This document shows positions 51,974-59,752 of a stretch of DNA of 64,000 nucleotides, piece by piece. A program made the position numbers and the translations under genes. Positions within the stretch are counted from its first letter, which is position 1. Every line of letters starts with the position of its first letter. The stretch is from NCBI GenBank assembly GCA_028288165.1, contig JAQBOG010000009.1:62001-126000 (forward strand), read 5' to 3'. This stretch comes from Sphingobacteriales bacterium. Its GTDB lineage: Bacteria > Bacteroidota > Bacteroidia > Sphingobacteriales > Sphingobacteriaceae. The notes under the pieces were generated by a model. The model was not told the origin of the DNA. It did not search any database and worked only from the letters and a program-made list of their open reading frames with translations.

Positions 51974-54589
51974 ATGAAAATATTAGGAATTCAAGTTCTT
52001 AAGGGACCAAATATTTGGTCTATTCGCCGAAAAAAGCTTATTCAAATGCGTTTAGATTTAGAAGATTTGGAACAAAAGCCTACCAACTTAATTCCTGGCT
52101 TTAGAGAACGTATTCAACAATTGTTACCTACCTTGTATGATCACCGATGTTCTGAAGGGCATGCAGGAGGCTTTTTGGAACGCGTTACTGATGGCACCTG
52201 GATGGGGCACGTGATTGAGCATATCGCCTTAGAGCTTCAAACCCTGGCTGGCATGGAAACCGGATTTGGACGTACCCGCCAAACTAAAACCGAAGGTATT
52301 TACAATGTTGTTTTCGACTATATAGAAGAAAGCGTGGGTGTTTATGCTGCCGAAGCTGCGGTAAGAATTGCCGAAGCACTAATAGACGGGATAGAATATG
52401 AGCTCGAAAAAGACATCATGGCCATGAAAAAGATGCGTGACCGTGAACGTTTTGGCCCAAGTACAGCATCAATTGTTGATGAAGCAATTGCCCGTAAAAT
52501 ACCCTTTATTCGTTTAAACAGTAGTTCATTGGTGCAACTGGGATATGGTAAAAATCAAGTCCGTTTTCGTGCTACCATGACTGATAAAACCAGTAGCATT
52601 GCAGTTGATATAGCCGGAAATAAAGATGAAACTAAACGAATCCTTCAGGAGCAAGCCATACCAGTTGCCAAAGGTTTAACTATTTCTAGTTTAGAGGGAT
52701 TGAAAGAAGTGATTCATAAAGTTGGCTTTCCTTTAGTATTTAAACCCTTAAATGGGAATCATGGTAAAGGCGCCACTATTAATGTTAAAACCGAAGCAGA
52801 AGCCGCTGAAGCTTTTGAATTCGCTCAAAAATACTCACATCGGGTAATTGTAGAACGGTTTATCACAGGATATGACTTCCGGGTGTTGGTGATTGATAAT
52901 TGTGTAGTAGCCGCTGCACAAAGAGATCCTGCAAAGGTTATTGGTGATGGAATCCATACAATTCAGGAGTTGATTAATATTGAAAATGGGGATCCAAGGC
53001 GTGGTTATGGACATGAAAATGTATTAACAGAAATTACGATTGATCGAGATACCAGTGACTTGTTAGATAAAAAAGGCTACACATTGGAAAGCATTGCTCA
53101 AAAGGATGAGATCGTTTATTTAAAATCGACCGCAAACCTAAGTACAGGAGGTACTTCCCTGGATGTTACGGATATGGTGCATCCTCAAAATATTTTGATT
53201 TGTGAGCGAATAGCTCGTTTAATTGGTCTGGATATTTGCGGAATTGACATCATGGCCACAAACTTAACACAACCGCTTACCGAGAACGGTGGTGTTGTTT
53301 TGGAAGTTAATGCGGCTCCTGGTTTCCGCATGCATTTAGCTCCGGCAGAAGGTTTACCTAGAAACGTAGCAGCACCAGTTTTAGAAATGATGTATCCTCC
53401 CGGTAAATCATCTAGGATACCAATTATAGCTGTCACTGGAACAAATGGAAAAACAACAACCACCCGTTTAATAGCGCACATTGTTAAAAACAACGGTTTT
53501 AAAGTTGGTTTTACAACGTCAGATGGGGTGTATATTCAAAATTCTATGTTGTTGAAAGGCGATACAACTGGCCCAATTAGCGCTGAATTTGTATTAAAAG
53601 ATCCAACGGTAGAGTTTGCAGTATTAGAAACTGCCAGGGGCGGGATTCTCCGCTCTGGTCTCGGCTTCAGTTTTTGTGACATCGCGGTAGTAACTAACAT
53701 TCAGGAAGATCATTTGGGAATTGCCGACATCCATTCACTAGAAGATTTAGCCAAGGTAAAGAAAGTGGTGGTTGGCGCCGTTAAAAATGATGGCTGGGTA
53801 GTTTTAAATGCAGATAATCCGCATTGCGTAAAAATGGGAAAACAGGCACATTGTAATGTTGCTTATTTTTCAATGGATGAAAAAAGTACAGTAATTAGAA
53901 ATCATTGCCGTAAAGGAGGGGTTGCTGCAATTTATGAAAATGGTTACCTAACTATTAAAAAGGGAGATTGGAAAATCAGGATCAATAAAGTGACCCATGT
54001 GCCCATAACGTTTAATGGTACGGTGAGTTTCATGATTGAAAATGCATTAGCTGCAAGTTTGGCCGCGTTTGTTTGGGGTTTCAAAACAGAAGATATTCGC
54101 CTTTCTTTGGAAACATTTATTCCATCTGCTGCACATACTCCAGGCCGTATGAATATTTTCGATTTTAAAGATTTCAAGATCATGGTGGATTTTGCCCATA
54201 ATCCGGATGGATTAAAAGGCATTAGAGATTTTTTAAATACACTGGATGCGCAACATCACACCGGAATAATTTCTGGTACTGGTGATAGAAGGGATGATGA
54301 TTTACGAGAAATCGGCCGGATTTCTGCCACTATGTTTGATGATGTAATTATATGTCAGGAAAAATATTTAAGAGGGAGATCAAGAGAAAATATTACCGAT
54401 CTAATACTTGAAGGTTTAAAAGAAGTAAAGCCAGACATTCCCTATATCATTAATCATAATGGCAAAGAAGCGTTAGATGTAGCTTTCAAGAAGGCTACTC
54501 CGGGTTCTTTCATAACTGCAATTGGAGATACAGTAGATGATGCAGTAAAATTGGTTCAAGCGTATCAATACAAAGAGATAGGAATTTAA
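51974..54589 (+). CDS. cphA: Cyanophycin synthetase
   Basis: The 871-residue enzyme makes cyanophycin by adding Asp to the backbone and Arg to each side chain. The start MKILGIQVLKGPNIWSIRRK is the family N-terminus; a TTG eight codons earlier is not needed. Residues of about 1-160 are the N domain, about 200-450 the ATP-grasp domain (FPLVFKPLNGNHGKGATINV, IDIMATN...VVLEVNAAPGFRMH), and from about 480 the Mur ligase domain with P-loop VTGTNGKTTTTRL. Length is normal. It heads an apparent operon with rhomboid (one-base gap) and rarA (one-base gap). Confidence 0.96.
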   Translation: MKILGIQVLKGPNIWSIRRKKLIQMRLDLEDLEQKPTNLIPGFRERIQQLLPTLYDHRCSEGHAGGFLERVTDGTWMGHVIEHIALELQTLAGMETGFGRTRQTKTEGIYNVVFDYIEESVGVYAAEAAVRIAEALIDGIEYELEKDIMAMKKMRDRERFGPSTASIVDEAIARKIPFIRLNSSSLVQLGYGKNQVRFRATMTDKTSSIAVDIAGNKDETKRILQEQAIPVAKGLTISSLEGLKEVIHKVGFPLVFKPLNGNHGKGATINVKTEAEAAEAFEFAQKYSHRVIVERFITGYDFRVLVIDNCVVAAAQRDPAKVIGDGIHTIQELINIENGDPRRGYGHENVLTEITIDRDTSDLLDKKGYTLESIAQKDEIVYLKSTANLSTGGTSLDVTDMVHPQNILICERIARLIGLDICGIDIMATNLTQPLTENGGVVLEVNAAPGFRMHLAPAEGLPRNVAAPVLEMMYPPGKSSRIPIIAVTGTNGKTTTTRLIAHIVKNNGFKVGFTTSDGVYIQNSMLLKGDTTGPISAEFVLKDPTVEFAVLETARGGILRSGLGFSFCDIAVVTNIQEDHLGIADIHSLEDLAKVKKVVVGAVKNDGWVVLNADNPHCVKMGKQAHCNVAYFSMDEKSTVIRNHCRKGGVAAIYENGYLTIKKGDWKIRINKVTHVPITFNGTVSFMIENALAASLAAFVWGFKTEDIRLSLETFIPSAAHTPGRMNIFDFKDFKIMVDFAHNPDGLKGIRDFLNTLDAQHHTGIISGTGDRRDDDLREIGRISATMFDDVIICQEKYLRGRSRENITDLILEGLKEVKPDIPYIINHNGKEALDVAFKKATPGSFITAIGDTVDDAVKLVQAYQYKEIGI

Positions 54590-54590
54590 T

Positions 54591-55247
54591 ATGTTTTACC
54601 CAATAGGAGATGATCAGGTACGGAACGGTTATAAGCCCATATTTACTTATTTGTTAATAATCACCAATGTTTTGCTTTTTTTCTACCAGCTTACTTTGAA
54701 TGATGAGCAGTTAAGCTATTGGTTCAATGAGTTCGGTGCAACGCCAGCCCTGGTTCTGCATGGTCAAAACGTAAAAAGTCTAGTCACCGGCATGTTTTTG
54801 CATGGTGGCTGGATGCATCTTATCGGCAACATGCTTTTTCTATGGGTATTTGCAGATAATATCGAAGCAATTATAGGTACCAAAAGATTCATATTGTTCT
54901 ATTTCGCGGGTGGCGTATTCGCTGCTTTAGTTCATTGTTTAATCAATCGCTATAGCGGTGTTCCTTGCATTGGTGCCTCAGGAGCCATTTCCGCCGCATT
55001 GGGGGCGTATTTGGTGATGTTTCCGGGATCAAAAATCAAGATGCTGGTATTTATTTGGGTCTTCCGAATTTCCGCATTCTTCTTTTTAGGCTTTTGGATC
55101 ATTCAGCAAGTTCTGGCCGGTTATCGCACGTTCGATCCTATACTGGTAGATGATGGTATAGGCTACTGGGCTCATATAGGAGGTTTTGCTTATGGATTTA
55201 TAGCAGGATTTACATTCAGAAAAAGTATACAAAAATATCACACCTAA
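54591..55247 (+). CDS. Rhomboid intramembrane serine protease
   Basis: The 218-residue protein has six transmembrane helices. The family motifs are HGGWMHLIGNMLFLWVFADN (oxyanion His/Asn80), GASGAISAALGAYL with catalytic Ser130 in GxSG, and His195 in WAHIGGFAYGFIAGF. A stretch SKIKMLVFIWVFRISAFFFL follows the Ser helix. It cleaves transmembrane segments of substrate proteins in the inner membrane. It starts one base after the cphA stop and ends one base before rarA. Confidence 0.94.
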   Translation: MFYPIGDDQVRNGYKPIFTYLLIITNVLLFFYQLTLNDEQLSYWFNEFGATPALVLHGQNVKSLVTGMFLHGGWMHLIGNMLFLWVFADNIEAIIGTKRFILFYFAGGVFAALVHCLINRYSGVPCIGASGAISAALGAYLVMFPGSKIKMLVFIWVFRISAFFFLGFWIIQQVLAGYRTFDPILVDDGIGYWAHIGGFAYGFIAGFTFRKSIQKYHT

Positions 55248-55248
55248 T

Positions 55249-56529
55249 ATGGCCACATTACCTCCATTAGCAGAACGGATGCGCCCAACAACTCTCAACG
55301 ACTATGTAGGGCAACAACATTTAGTAGGCGAAGGTGCTATTTTGCGCAAAGCGATACAAAGCGGAAATTTGCCGTCGTTGATTTTGTGGGGACCTCCTGG
55401 AGTTGGAAAAACAACCTTGGCTTACATTATATCAAATCAACTAAATCGGCCATTTTTTAGTTTAAGTGCCATAAATTCGGGTGTTAAAGATATTCGTGAA
55501 GTAATAGAAAAAGCTGCGGTCCTAAAGAGTTTGAATGAAAATCTTCCTGTATTATTTATTGATGAAATTCACCGGTTTTCCAAATCTCAACAAGATTCTT
55601 TGCTTGGTGCCGTTGAGCGGGGTTTGGTAACGTTGATTGGTGCAACAACCGAAAACCCATCTTTCGAAGTAATTTCGGCTTTGCTATCGCGATGCCAGGT
55701 TTATATTTTAAAATCTTTAAGTGAAGACGAACTGGTAGATCTTTTAAATAAAGCTATTTCTGAAGATAAGTATTTAACTAAATTAAAAATCCAAATAAAA
55801 GAACACGAAGCTTTACTTCGCCTTAGTGGAGGAGATGCCCGCAAGCTTTTAAATGTATTAGATTTAGTTGTAAACGCTGTCGATAAGCCTGAAGTCATTT
55901 TAACTAACGAGCTGGTGCTACAACATGTTCAGCAGAATATGGCTATTTACGATAAGGCCGGAGAACAGCATTACGATATAATTTCTGCGTTTATTAAGTC
56001 CATCCGTGGCAGCGACCCAAATGCTGCCGTTTATTGGCTTGCCCGAATGATCGCAGGCGGTGAGGATCCATCTTTTATCGCCAGAAGATTATTGATTTTA
56101 GCATCCGAAGATATTGGGAACGCTAATCCCAATGCCTTACTACTTGCTAATACATGTTTCCAGGCGGTAAATGTAATTGGTTGGCCCGAAAGTCGCATCA
56201 TTTTATCTCAAACCGTTACTTATTTAGCATCCTCTCCAAAAAGTAATGCCAGTTATGAGGCAATTGGTAAAGCTCAAGAGCTGGTTGCTCGTACGGGCGA
56301 TCAATCTGTTCCTTTGCATTTAAGAAATGCCCCAACAAAACTGATGAAGAATATTGGCTACGGCAAAGAATATCAGTATTCTCATAGCTATGAAGGAAAC
56401 TTCTCAACGCAAGAATTTTTTCCGGATACTTTGAGTGGAACATTGTTATACGATCCAGGCAAGAATGATGCAGAAGAAAAGCTTCGTTCCCGATTAAAAT
56501 CCCTTTGGAAAGAGAAGTATAAATATTGA
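55249..56529 (+). CDS. rarA: Replication-associated recombination protein A (AAA+ ATPase)
   Basis: RarA/MgsA is a clamp-loader-like ATPase acting at stalled replication forks. The 426-residue protein has LAERMRPTTLNDYVGQQHLV, Walker A GPPGVGKT (48-55), Walker B LFIDEIHRFSKSQQD, sensor 1 ATTENPSFEV, and the C-terminal tetramerisation region (HYDIISAFIKSIRGSDPNAA, YWLARMIAGGEDPSFIARRL). Normal length. It probably shares the cphA transcript; repeat copy C lies 62 bases after the stop. Confidence 0.95.
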   Translation: MATLPPLAERMRPTTLNDYVGQQHLVGEGAILRKAIQSGNLPSLILWGPPGVGKTTLAYIISNQLNRPFFSLSAINSGVKDIREVIEKAAVLKSLNENLPVLFIDEIHRFSKSQQDSLLGAVERGLVTLIGATTENPSFEVISALLSRCQVYILKSLSEDELVDLLNKAISEDKYLTKLKIQIKEHEALLRLSGGDARKLLNVLDLVVNAVDKPEVILTNELVLQHVQQNMAIYDKAGEQHYDIISAFIKSIRGSDPNAAVYWLARMIAGGEDPSFIARRLLILASEDIGNANPNALLLANTCFQAVNVIGWPESRIILSQTVTYLASSPKSNASYEAIGKAQELVARTGDQSVPLHLRNAPTKLMKNIGYGKEYQYSHSYEGNFSTQEFFPDTLSGTLLYDPGKNDAEEKLRSRLKSLWKEKYKY

Positions 56530-56591
56530 ATTCTTCCCACGCTAAGGTTATTTAAACCTGTTCTATTATAAAATATTGAACAGAAGATGAT

Positions 56592-56682
56592 TTTGGGCGT
56601 TCGGGCGGGCTTTTCGTTCCAATCTTTTTGCGAAGGGTGCAAAAAGGATTTTCACTGCAATCCCTAACGCAAACCTAGCGAG
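56592..56682 (+). repeat. Dispersed hairpin repeat, copy C
   Basis: TTTGGGCGTTCGGGCGGGCT, the AATCTTTTTGC/GCAAAAAGGATT stem with GAAGGGT loop, then CAATCCCTAACGCAAACC and CTAGC. Nearly identical to copy A. It lies on the left of the DUF5687/ABC gene pair; copy D lies on the right in inverted orientation. Confidence 0.8.
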
Positions 56683-56782
56683 TTCAATAAACAAGTTCAA
56701 TAAAAATTTTTACTAGTCCTGATCACTATCAAATCAGTAACTTAAACCTGATTTAGTTTTATAATTTGTCTACTCTCATTTC

Positions 56783-58261
56783 ATGACAATCACTTTCCTT
56801 CAGCACCAGTGGAAATCTTTCTGGCGCTCAAAAAATACAAGTAAAAACATCGCTATACGCATTATGATGGCTGTTTTCATTTTGTATTTTTTCATTAATA
56901 TGCTGGTGTTGTCATTTTTTCTTGATGATATTTTAAAAAAGAGTTTTCCGTCGGCCAATGTTATAAGTACATTCAATAGCTTTCTTTTATATTATTTTTT
57001 GGTTGATCTTTTTAATCGCTTTCAATTGCAGGAATTACCAACATTAAGCGTAAAGCCCTACCTGAATTTACCAATAAGACGCAATCAAATAGTTAATTAT
57101 TTGTCGTTTGTTTCTTTAGGAACGCTATTTAATCTAGCTCCCTTTATATTAACGCTCCCTTTTTTAATGAAAGTAGTATCCCGACAACAAGGTTCTCCGG
57201 CAGTTGCAGGGATGTTAACTGCTATCTTAGGGCTAACTGTTTTAAATCATTTTTTTAGTTTATGGCTCAAAAGGAAAGTTAATCTAAACGCCTGGTGGAT
57301 GCTTGGCTTCTTAGGTACCTTAGCAATAATAGCCTGTTTAGATTATTATTTTAAGATCATCTCTATTTCAACTTTTTCCGCCAACCTGTTTTATTTAATT
57401 ACCCAAAATCCCACTTATTCTTTAATAGTATTAACTCTTGGATTAGCTATGTTTTTCATCAATCACGCCTATCTAAAAACAAATTTATACCTCGATGAAC
57501 TGCATGCTGCAACCGAAGCAAAGAAATCAAGCACTGAAATTCCTTTTTTAAGTCGCTTTGGCAATCTGGGTGACTTGGTAGCCAACGAGCTTAAGCTAAT
57601 ATTCCGGAACAAGCGGCCTAAATCGGCTCTAATAATGAGCTTTTTGTTCATGTTTTATGGGTTCATGTTTTACCGGAATCCTGAATTTGCCAGTGGACAT
57701 TCTGCTCCTATATTTTGCGGGATGTTCATGACCGGAATTTTTATTATAAACTATGGGCAATTTTTGTTTAGCTGGCAAAGTGCCCATTTTGATGGGATTT
57801 TAGCTCATAAAATGGATGTAAGAAGCTTTTTTAGAGCAAAGTTTTTATTGTTTGCTTTATTCTCTTCTGTAGCTTTCCTGTTAACCATTCCGTACGTTTA
57901 TTTTGGTGTCAAGATCTTGGTAACACAATTCATCATGTACCTCTGGAATTTAGGAGTGAATACACTGATTGTATTATACTTTGCGAATAAAAATTATAAA
58001 CGTATCGATTTAACCAAAAGTTCGTCGTTTAACTGGGAAGGTGTTGGTGCAACGCAGTGGCTGCTATCTATTCCTTTATTAGTTAGCCCTTTTATATTAT
58101 ACCTTCCGTTTATGTGGTTAGGATATCCACAATTGGGGTTGGGTTTAATTGCACTTACTGCAGTGGTCTTTATTGTGACAAGGGAATACTGGATTAGTAA
58201 ACTTGTTGAAACGTTCAATAAAAACAAGTATAAAATTGCTGAAGGTTTTAGAAATAAATAA
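56783..58261 (+). CDS. DUF5687 family ABC-exporter permease
   Basis: The 492-residue membrane protein has about ten helices: IMMAVFILYFFINMLVLSFF, TFNSFLLYYFLVDLF, FLSFVSLGTLFNLAPFILTL and others. A charged cytoplasmic region (YLDELHAATEAKKSSTEIPF) precedes LVANELKLIFRNKRPKSALI. This fits the DUF5687 family, permease-like proteins paired with an ABC ATPase in Bacteroidota. The next gene is such an ATPase, starting one base after the stop. Substrate unknown. Confidence 0.85.
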   Translation: MTITFLQHQWKSFWRSKNTSKNIAIRIMMAVFILYFFINMLVLSFFLDDILKKSFPSANVISTFNSFLLYYFLVDLFNRFQLQELPTLSVKPYLNLPIRRNQIVNYLSFVSLGTLFNLAPFILTLPFLMKVVSRQQGSPAVAGMLTAILGLTVLNHFFSLWLKRKVNLNAWWMLGFLGTLAIIACLDYYFKIISISTFSANLFYLITQNPTYSLIVLTLGLAMFFINHAYLKTNLYLDELHAATEAKKSSTEIPFLSRFGNLGDLVANELKLIFRNKRPKSALIMSFLFMFYGFMFYRNPEFASGHSAPIFCGMFMTGIFIINYGQFLFSWQSAHFDGILAHKMDVRSFFRAKFLLFALFSSVAFLLTIPYVYFGVKILVTQFIMYLWNLGVNTLIVLYFANKNYKRIDLTKSSSFNWEGVGATQWLLSIPLLVSPFILYLPFMWLGYPQLGLGLIALTAVVFIVTREYWISKLVETFNKNKYKIAEGFRNK

Positions 58262-58262
58262 G

Positions 58263-58964
58263 ATGATAGAAATTCAAAATCTAAAAAAAATCTATGCAGG
58301 TGTTACAGTTGTAAATATTCCACAATTAAGCATTAGTAAAGGTGAAATGGTTGGTTTGGTTGGAAATAATGGTGCAGGAAAAACTACACTTTTCCGGCTG
58401 ATGCTAGATTTAATCAGACCTGATACAGGCGCAGTTTTATCAAAACAGAAAAATGTTGCTCAAAATGATCAGTGGAAAGATTATTCGGCTTCCTATCTGG
58501 ATGAAGGATTTCTGATTGATTACCTCACTCCTGAAGAGTATTTTTATTTCATTGGAGGGCTGTACAACCAAAGTAAAGCACACGTAGACTCACTATTAGT
58601 TGATTATACAGATTTCTTTAATGGTGAGATATTAAATCGAGGCAAATACATTCGTGATTTATCAAAAGGAAACCAATGTAAGGTTGGGGTGGTTGCTTGT
58701 ATGATTCAAACTCCAGAAATTTTATTGCTCGACGAACCGTTTGCGAATATAGACCCAAGCACCCAAATTCGTTTGAAGAACATGCTACGAGAGGTAAATC
58801 AGCAAAGAAATACAACAACTATTGTTTCCAGTCACGATTTAAATCATGTTACAGACGTGTGTGAACGGATACTTTTAATGGAAAAAGGTGTAATCATTAA
58901 AGATATCCAAACAGACAAAAACACGCTTGAAGAGCTGGAGGAGTACTTCTCTGTTTTGAATTAA
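58263..58964 (+). CDS. ABC transporter ATP-binding protein (partner of DUF5687)
   Basis: The 233-residue ATPase has Walker A LVGNNGAGKTTLF, a signature-like DLSKGNQCKVGVVACM, Walker B ILLLDEPFANIDPST and H-loop VSSHDLNHVTDVCERI. The start at 58263 (MIEIQNLKKIYAGVTVVNIP) is right after the permease stop; an ATG at 58203 would overlap the permease by 59 bases. The signature lacks the usual SGGQ (it reads LSKGNQCK), as in some exporters of this group. Together the two genes form an export or gliding-type unit. Confidence 0.9.
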   Translation: MIEIQNLKKIYAGVTVVNIPQLSISKGEMVGLVGNNGAGKTTLFRLMLDLIRPDTGAVLSKQKNVAQNDQWKDYSASYLDEGFLIDYLTPEEYFYFIGGLYNQSKAHVDSLLVDYTDFFNGEILNRGKYIRDLSKGNQCKVGVVACMIQTPEILLLDEPFANIDPSTQIRLKNMLREVNQQRNTTTIVSSHDLNHVTDVCERILLMEKGVIIKDIQTDKNTLEELEEYFSVLN

Positions 58965-59010
58965 TAAGGACACTTATATGATTCAGAAAACAACCGAAAA
59001 AGTTTGTGTG

Positions 59011-59107
59011 ACTTGCTAGGTTTTGCGTTAGGGATTAAAGTGAAAATCCTTTTTGCCTTTCTCCAAGGCGAAAAGATTGGAACGGAAAGCCCGCCCGAAC
59101 GCCCAAA
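59011..59107 (-). repeat. Dispersed hairpin repeat, copy D (inverted)
   Basis: On the minus strand it begins TTTGGGCGTTCGGGCGGGCT, has AATCTTTTCGCCTT facing AAAGGCAAAAAGGATT with loop GGAG, then TTCACTTTAATCCCTAACGC and AAAACCTAGC. The tip stem CGCCTT/AAAGGC differs in sequence from copies A to C but stays complementary. Confidence 0.8.
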
Positions 59108-59175
59108 TATTAATTTTTGAAAATTGCAATCCACCCTAGTTGATAGATTATCTGTAACACAAAAACTTTTTGTTA

Positions 59176-59190
59176 TGGTATGTGTTTTGC
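59176..59190 (+). promoter_or_regulatory. Sigma-54-like promoter for the PA2169-like gene
   Basis: TGGTATGTGTTTTGC has TGG, GG-N10-GC and a full TTGC, differing from TGGCACG-N4-TTGC only by two C to T changes. The predicted start is near 59202, 24 bases before the ATG, which also explains why upstream in-frame starts are wrong. Confidence 0.55.
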
Positions 59191-59225
59191 GGCGTGTGCA
59201 TGCATCTATCTCAAATTTTTGTATT

Positions 59226-59681
59226 ATGGAAAATTCAAATAAAGAATTGGTAAAACACTTAAACCATCTGGTTACGATATGTAAAGATGGAGTGTATGGA
59301 TATCAAAATGCAGCCGAGGATGCGGATTCAGAAGCGTTAAAAGCAATGTTCATGGAATACAGCAATCAACGAGAAACGGCGATAAGCCAGTTAAATCGTG
59401 AGATTAGGAAGTTAGGCGGTAGTACTGATGAAGGTGGAGGGCCATTAGGTGCGATGCATCGGGCGTGGATGGATTTGAAAGCAGCGCTCTCTACTAAAGA
59501 TAATAAAGCGGTTTTAGGGGCTTGCCTTACAGGAGAAAGAGCGGCAATTAACGCCTACAATGATGTTCTGGCCGAGAATTACTTACCTATAGAATTACGG
59601 TCTCTCTTAGCTGAGCAACGTTTGGATATTCAGGATGCGTTGTACCAGATAGAAACCTTGCATCAAACAATTGAATCATAG
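59226..59681 (+). CDS. PA2169 family four-helix-bundle protein (DUF2383)
   Basis: The 151-residue ferritin-like protein begins MENSNKELVKHLNHLVTICK. It has DGVYGYQNAAEDADSEALKA, FMEYSNQRETAISQLNREIR and LGGSTDEGGGPLGAMHRAWM, and closes with LGACLTGERAAINAYNDVLA and EQRLDIQDALYQIETLHQTI. The family forms a four-helix bundle with Glu/His positions like ferritin, and members are often stress-induced, but no enzyme activity is fixed. A longer ORF back to 59124 overlaps the promoter and is rejected. Confidence 0.88.
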   Translation: MENSNKELVKHLNHLVTICKDGVYGYQNAAEDADSEALKAMFMEYSNQRETAISQLNREIRKLGGSTDEGGGPLGAMHRAWMDLKAALSTKDNKAVLGACLTGERAAINAYNDVLAENYLPIELRSLLAEQRLDIQDALYQIETLHQTIES

Positions 59682-59700
59682 ATCATCAATAATTTTTAAT

Positions 59701-59739
59701 CAAAAAACCCCATCATGAATTACATGACGGGGTTTTTTG
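59701..59739. terminator. Bidirectional terminator between convergent genes
   Basis: CAAAAAACCCC pairs with GGGGTTTTTTG; an inner TCATG/CATGA pair adds to the stem. A- and T-runs on both sides let it serve the PA2169-like gene and the aceF gene. Confidence 0.85.
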
Positions 59740-59752
59740 ATTTCGCATGCTT

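Noticed and set aside
59124-59225. 34-codon N-terminal extension of the PA2169-like protein
   Set aside because: It spans the candidate promoter and lacks family similarity.
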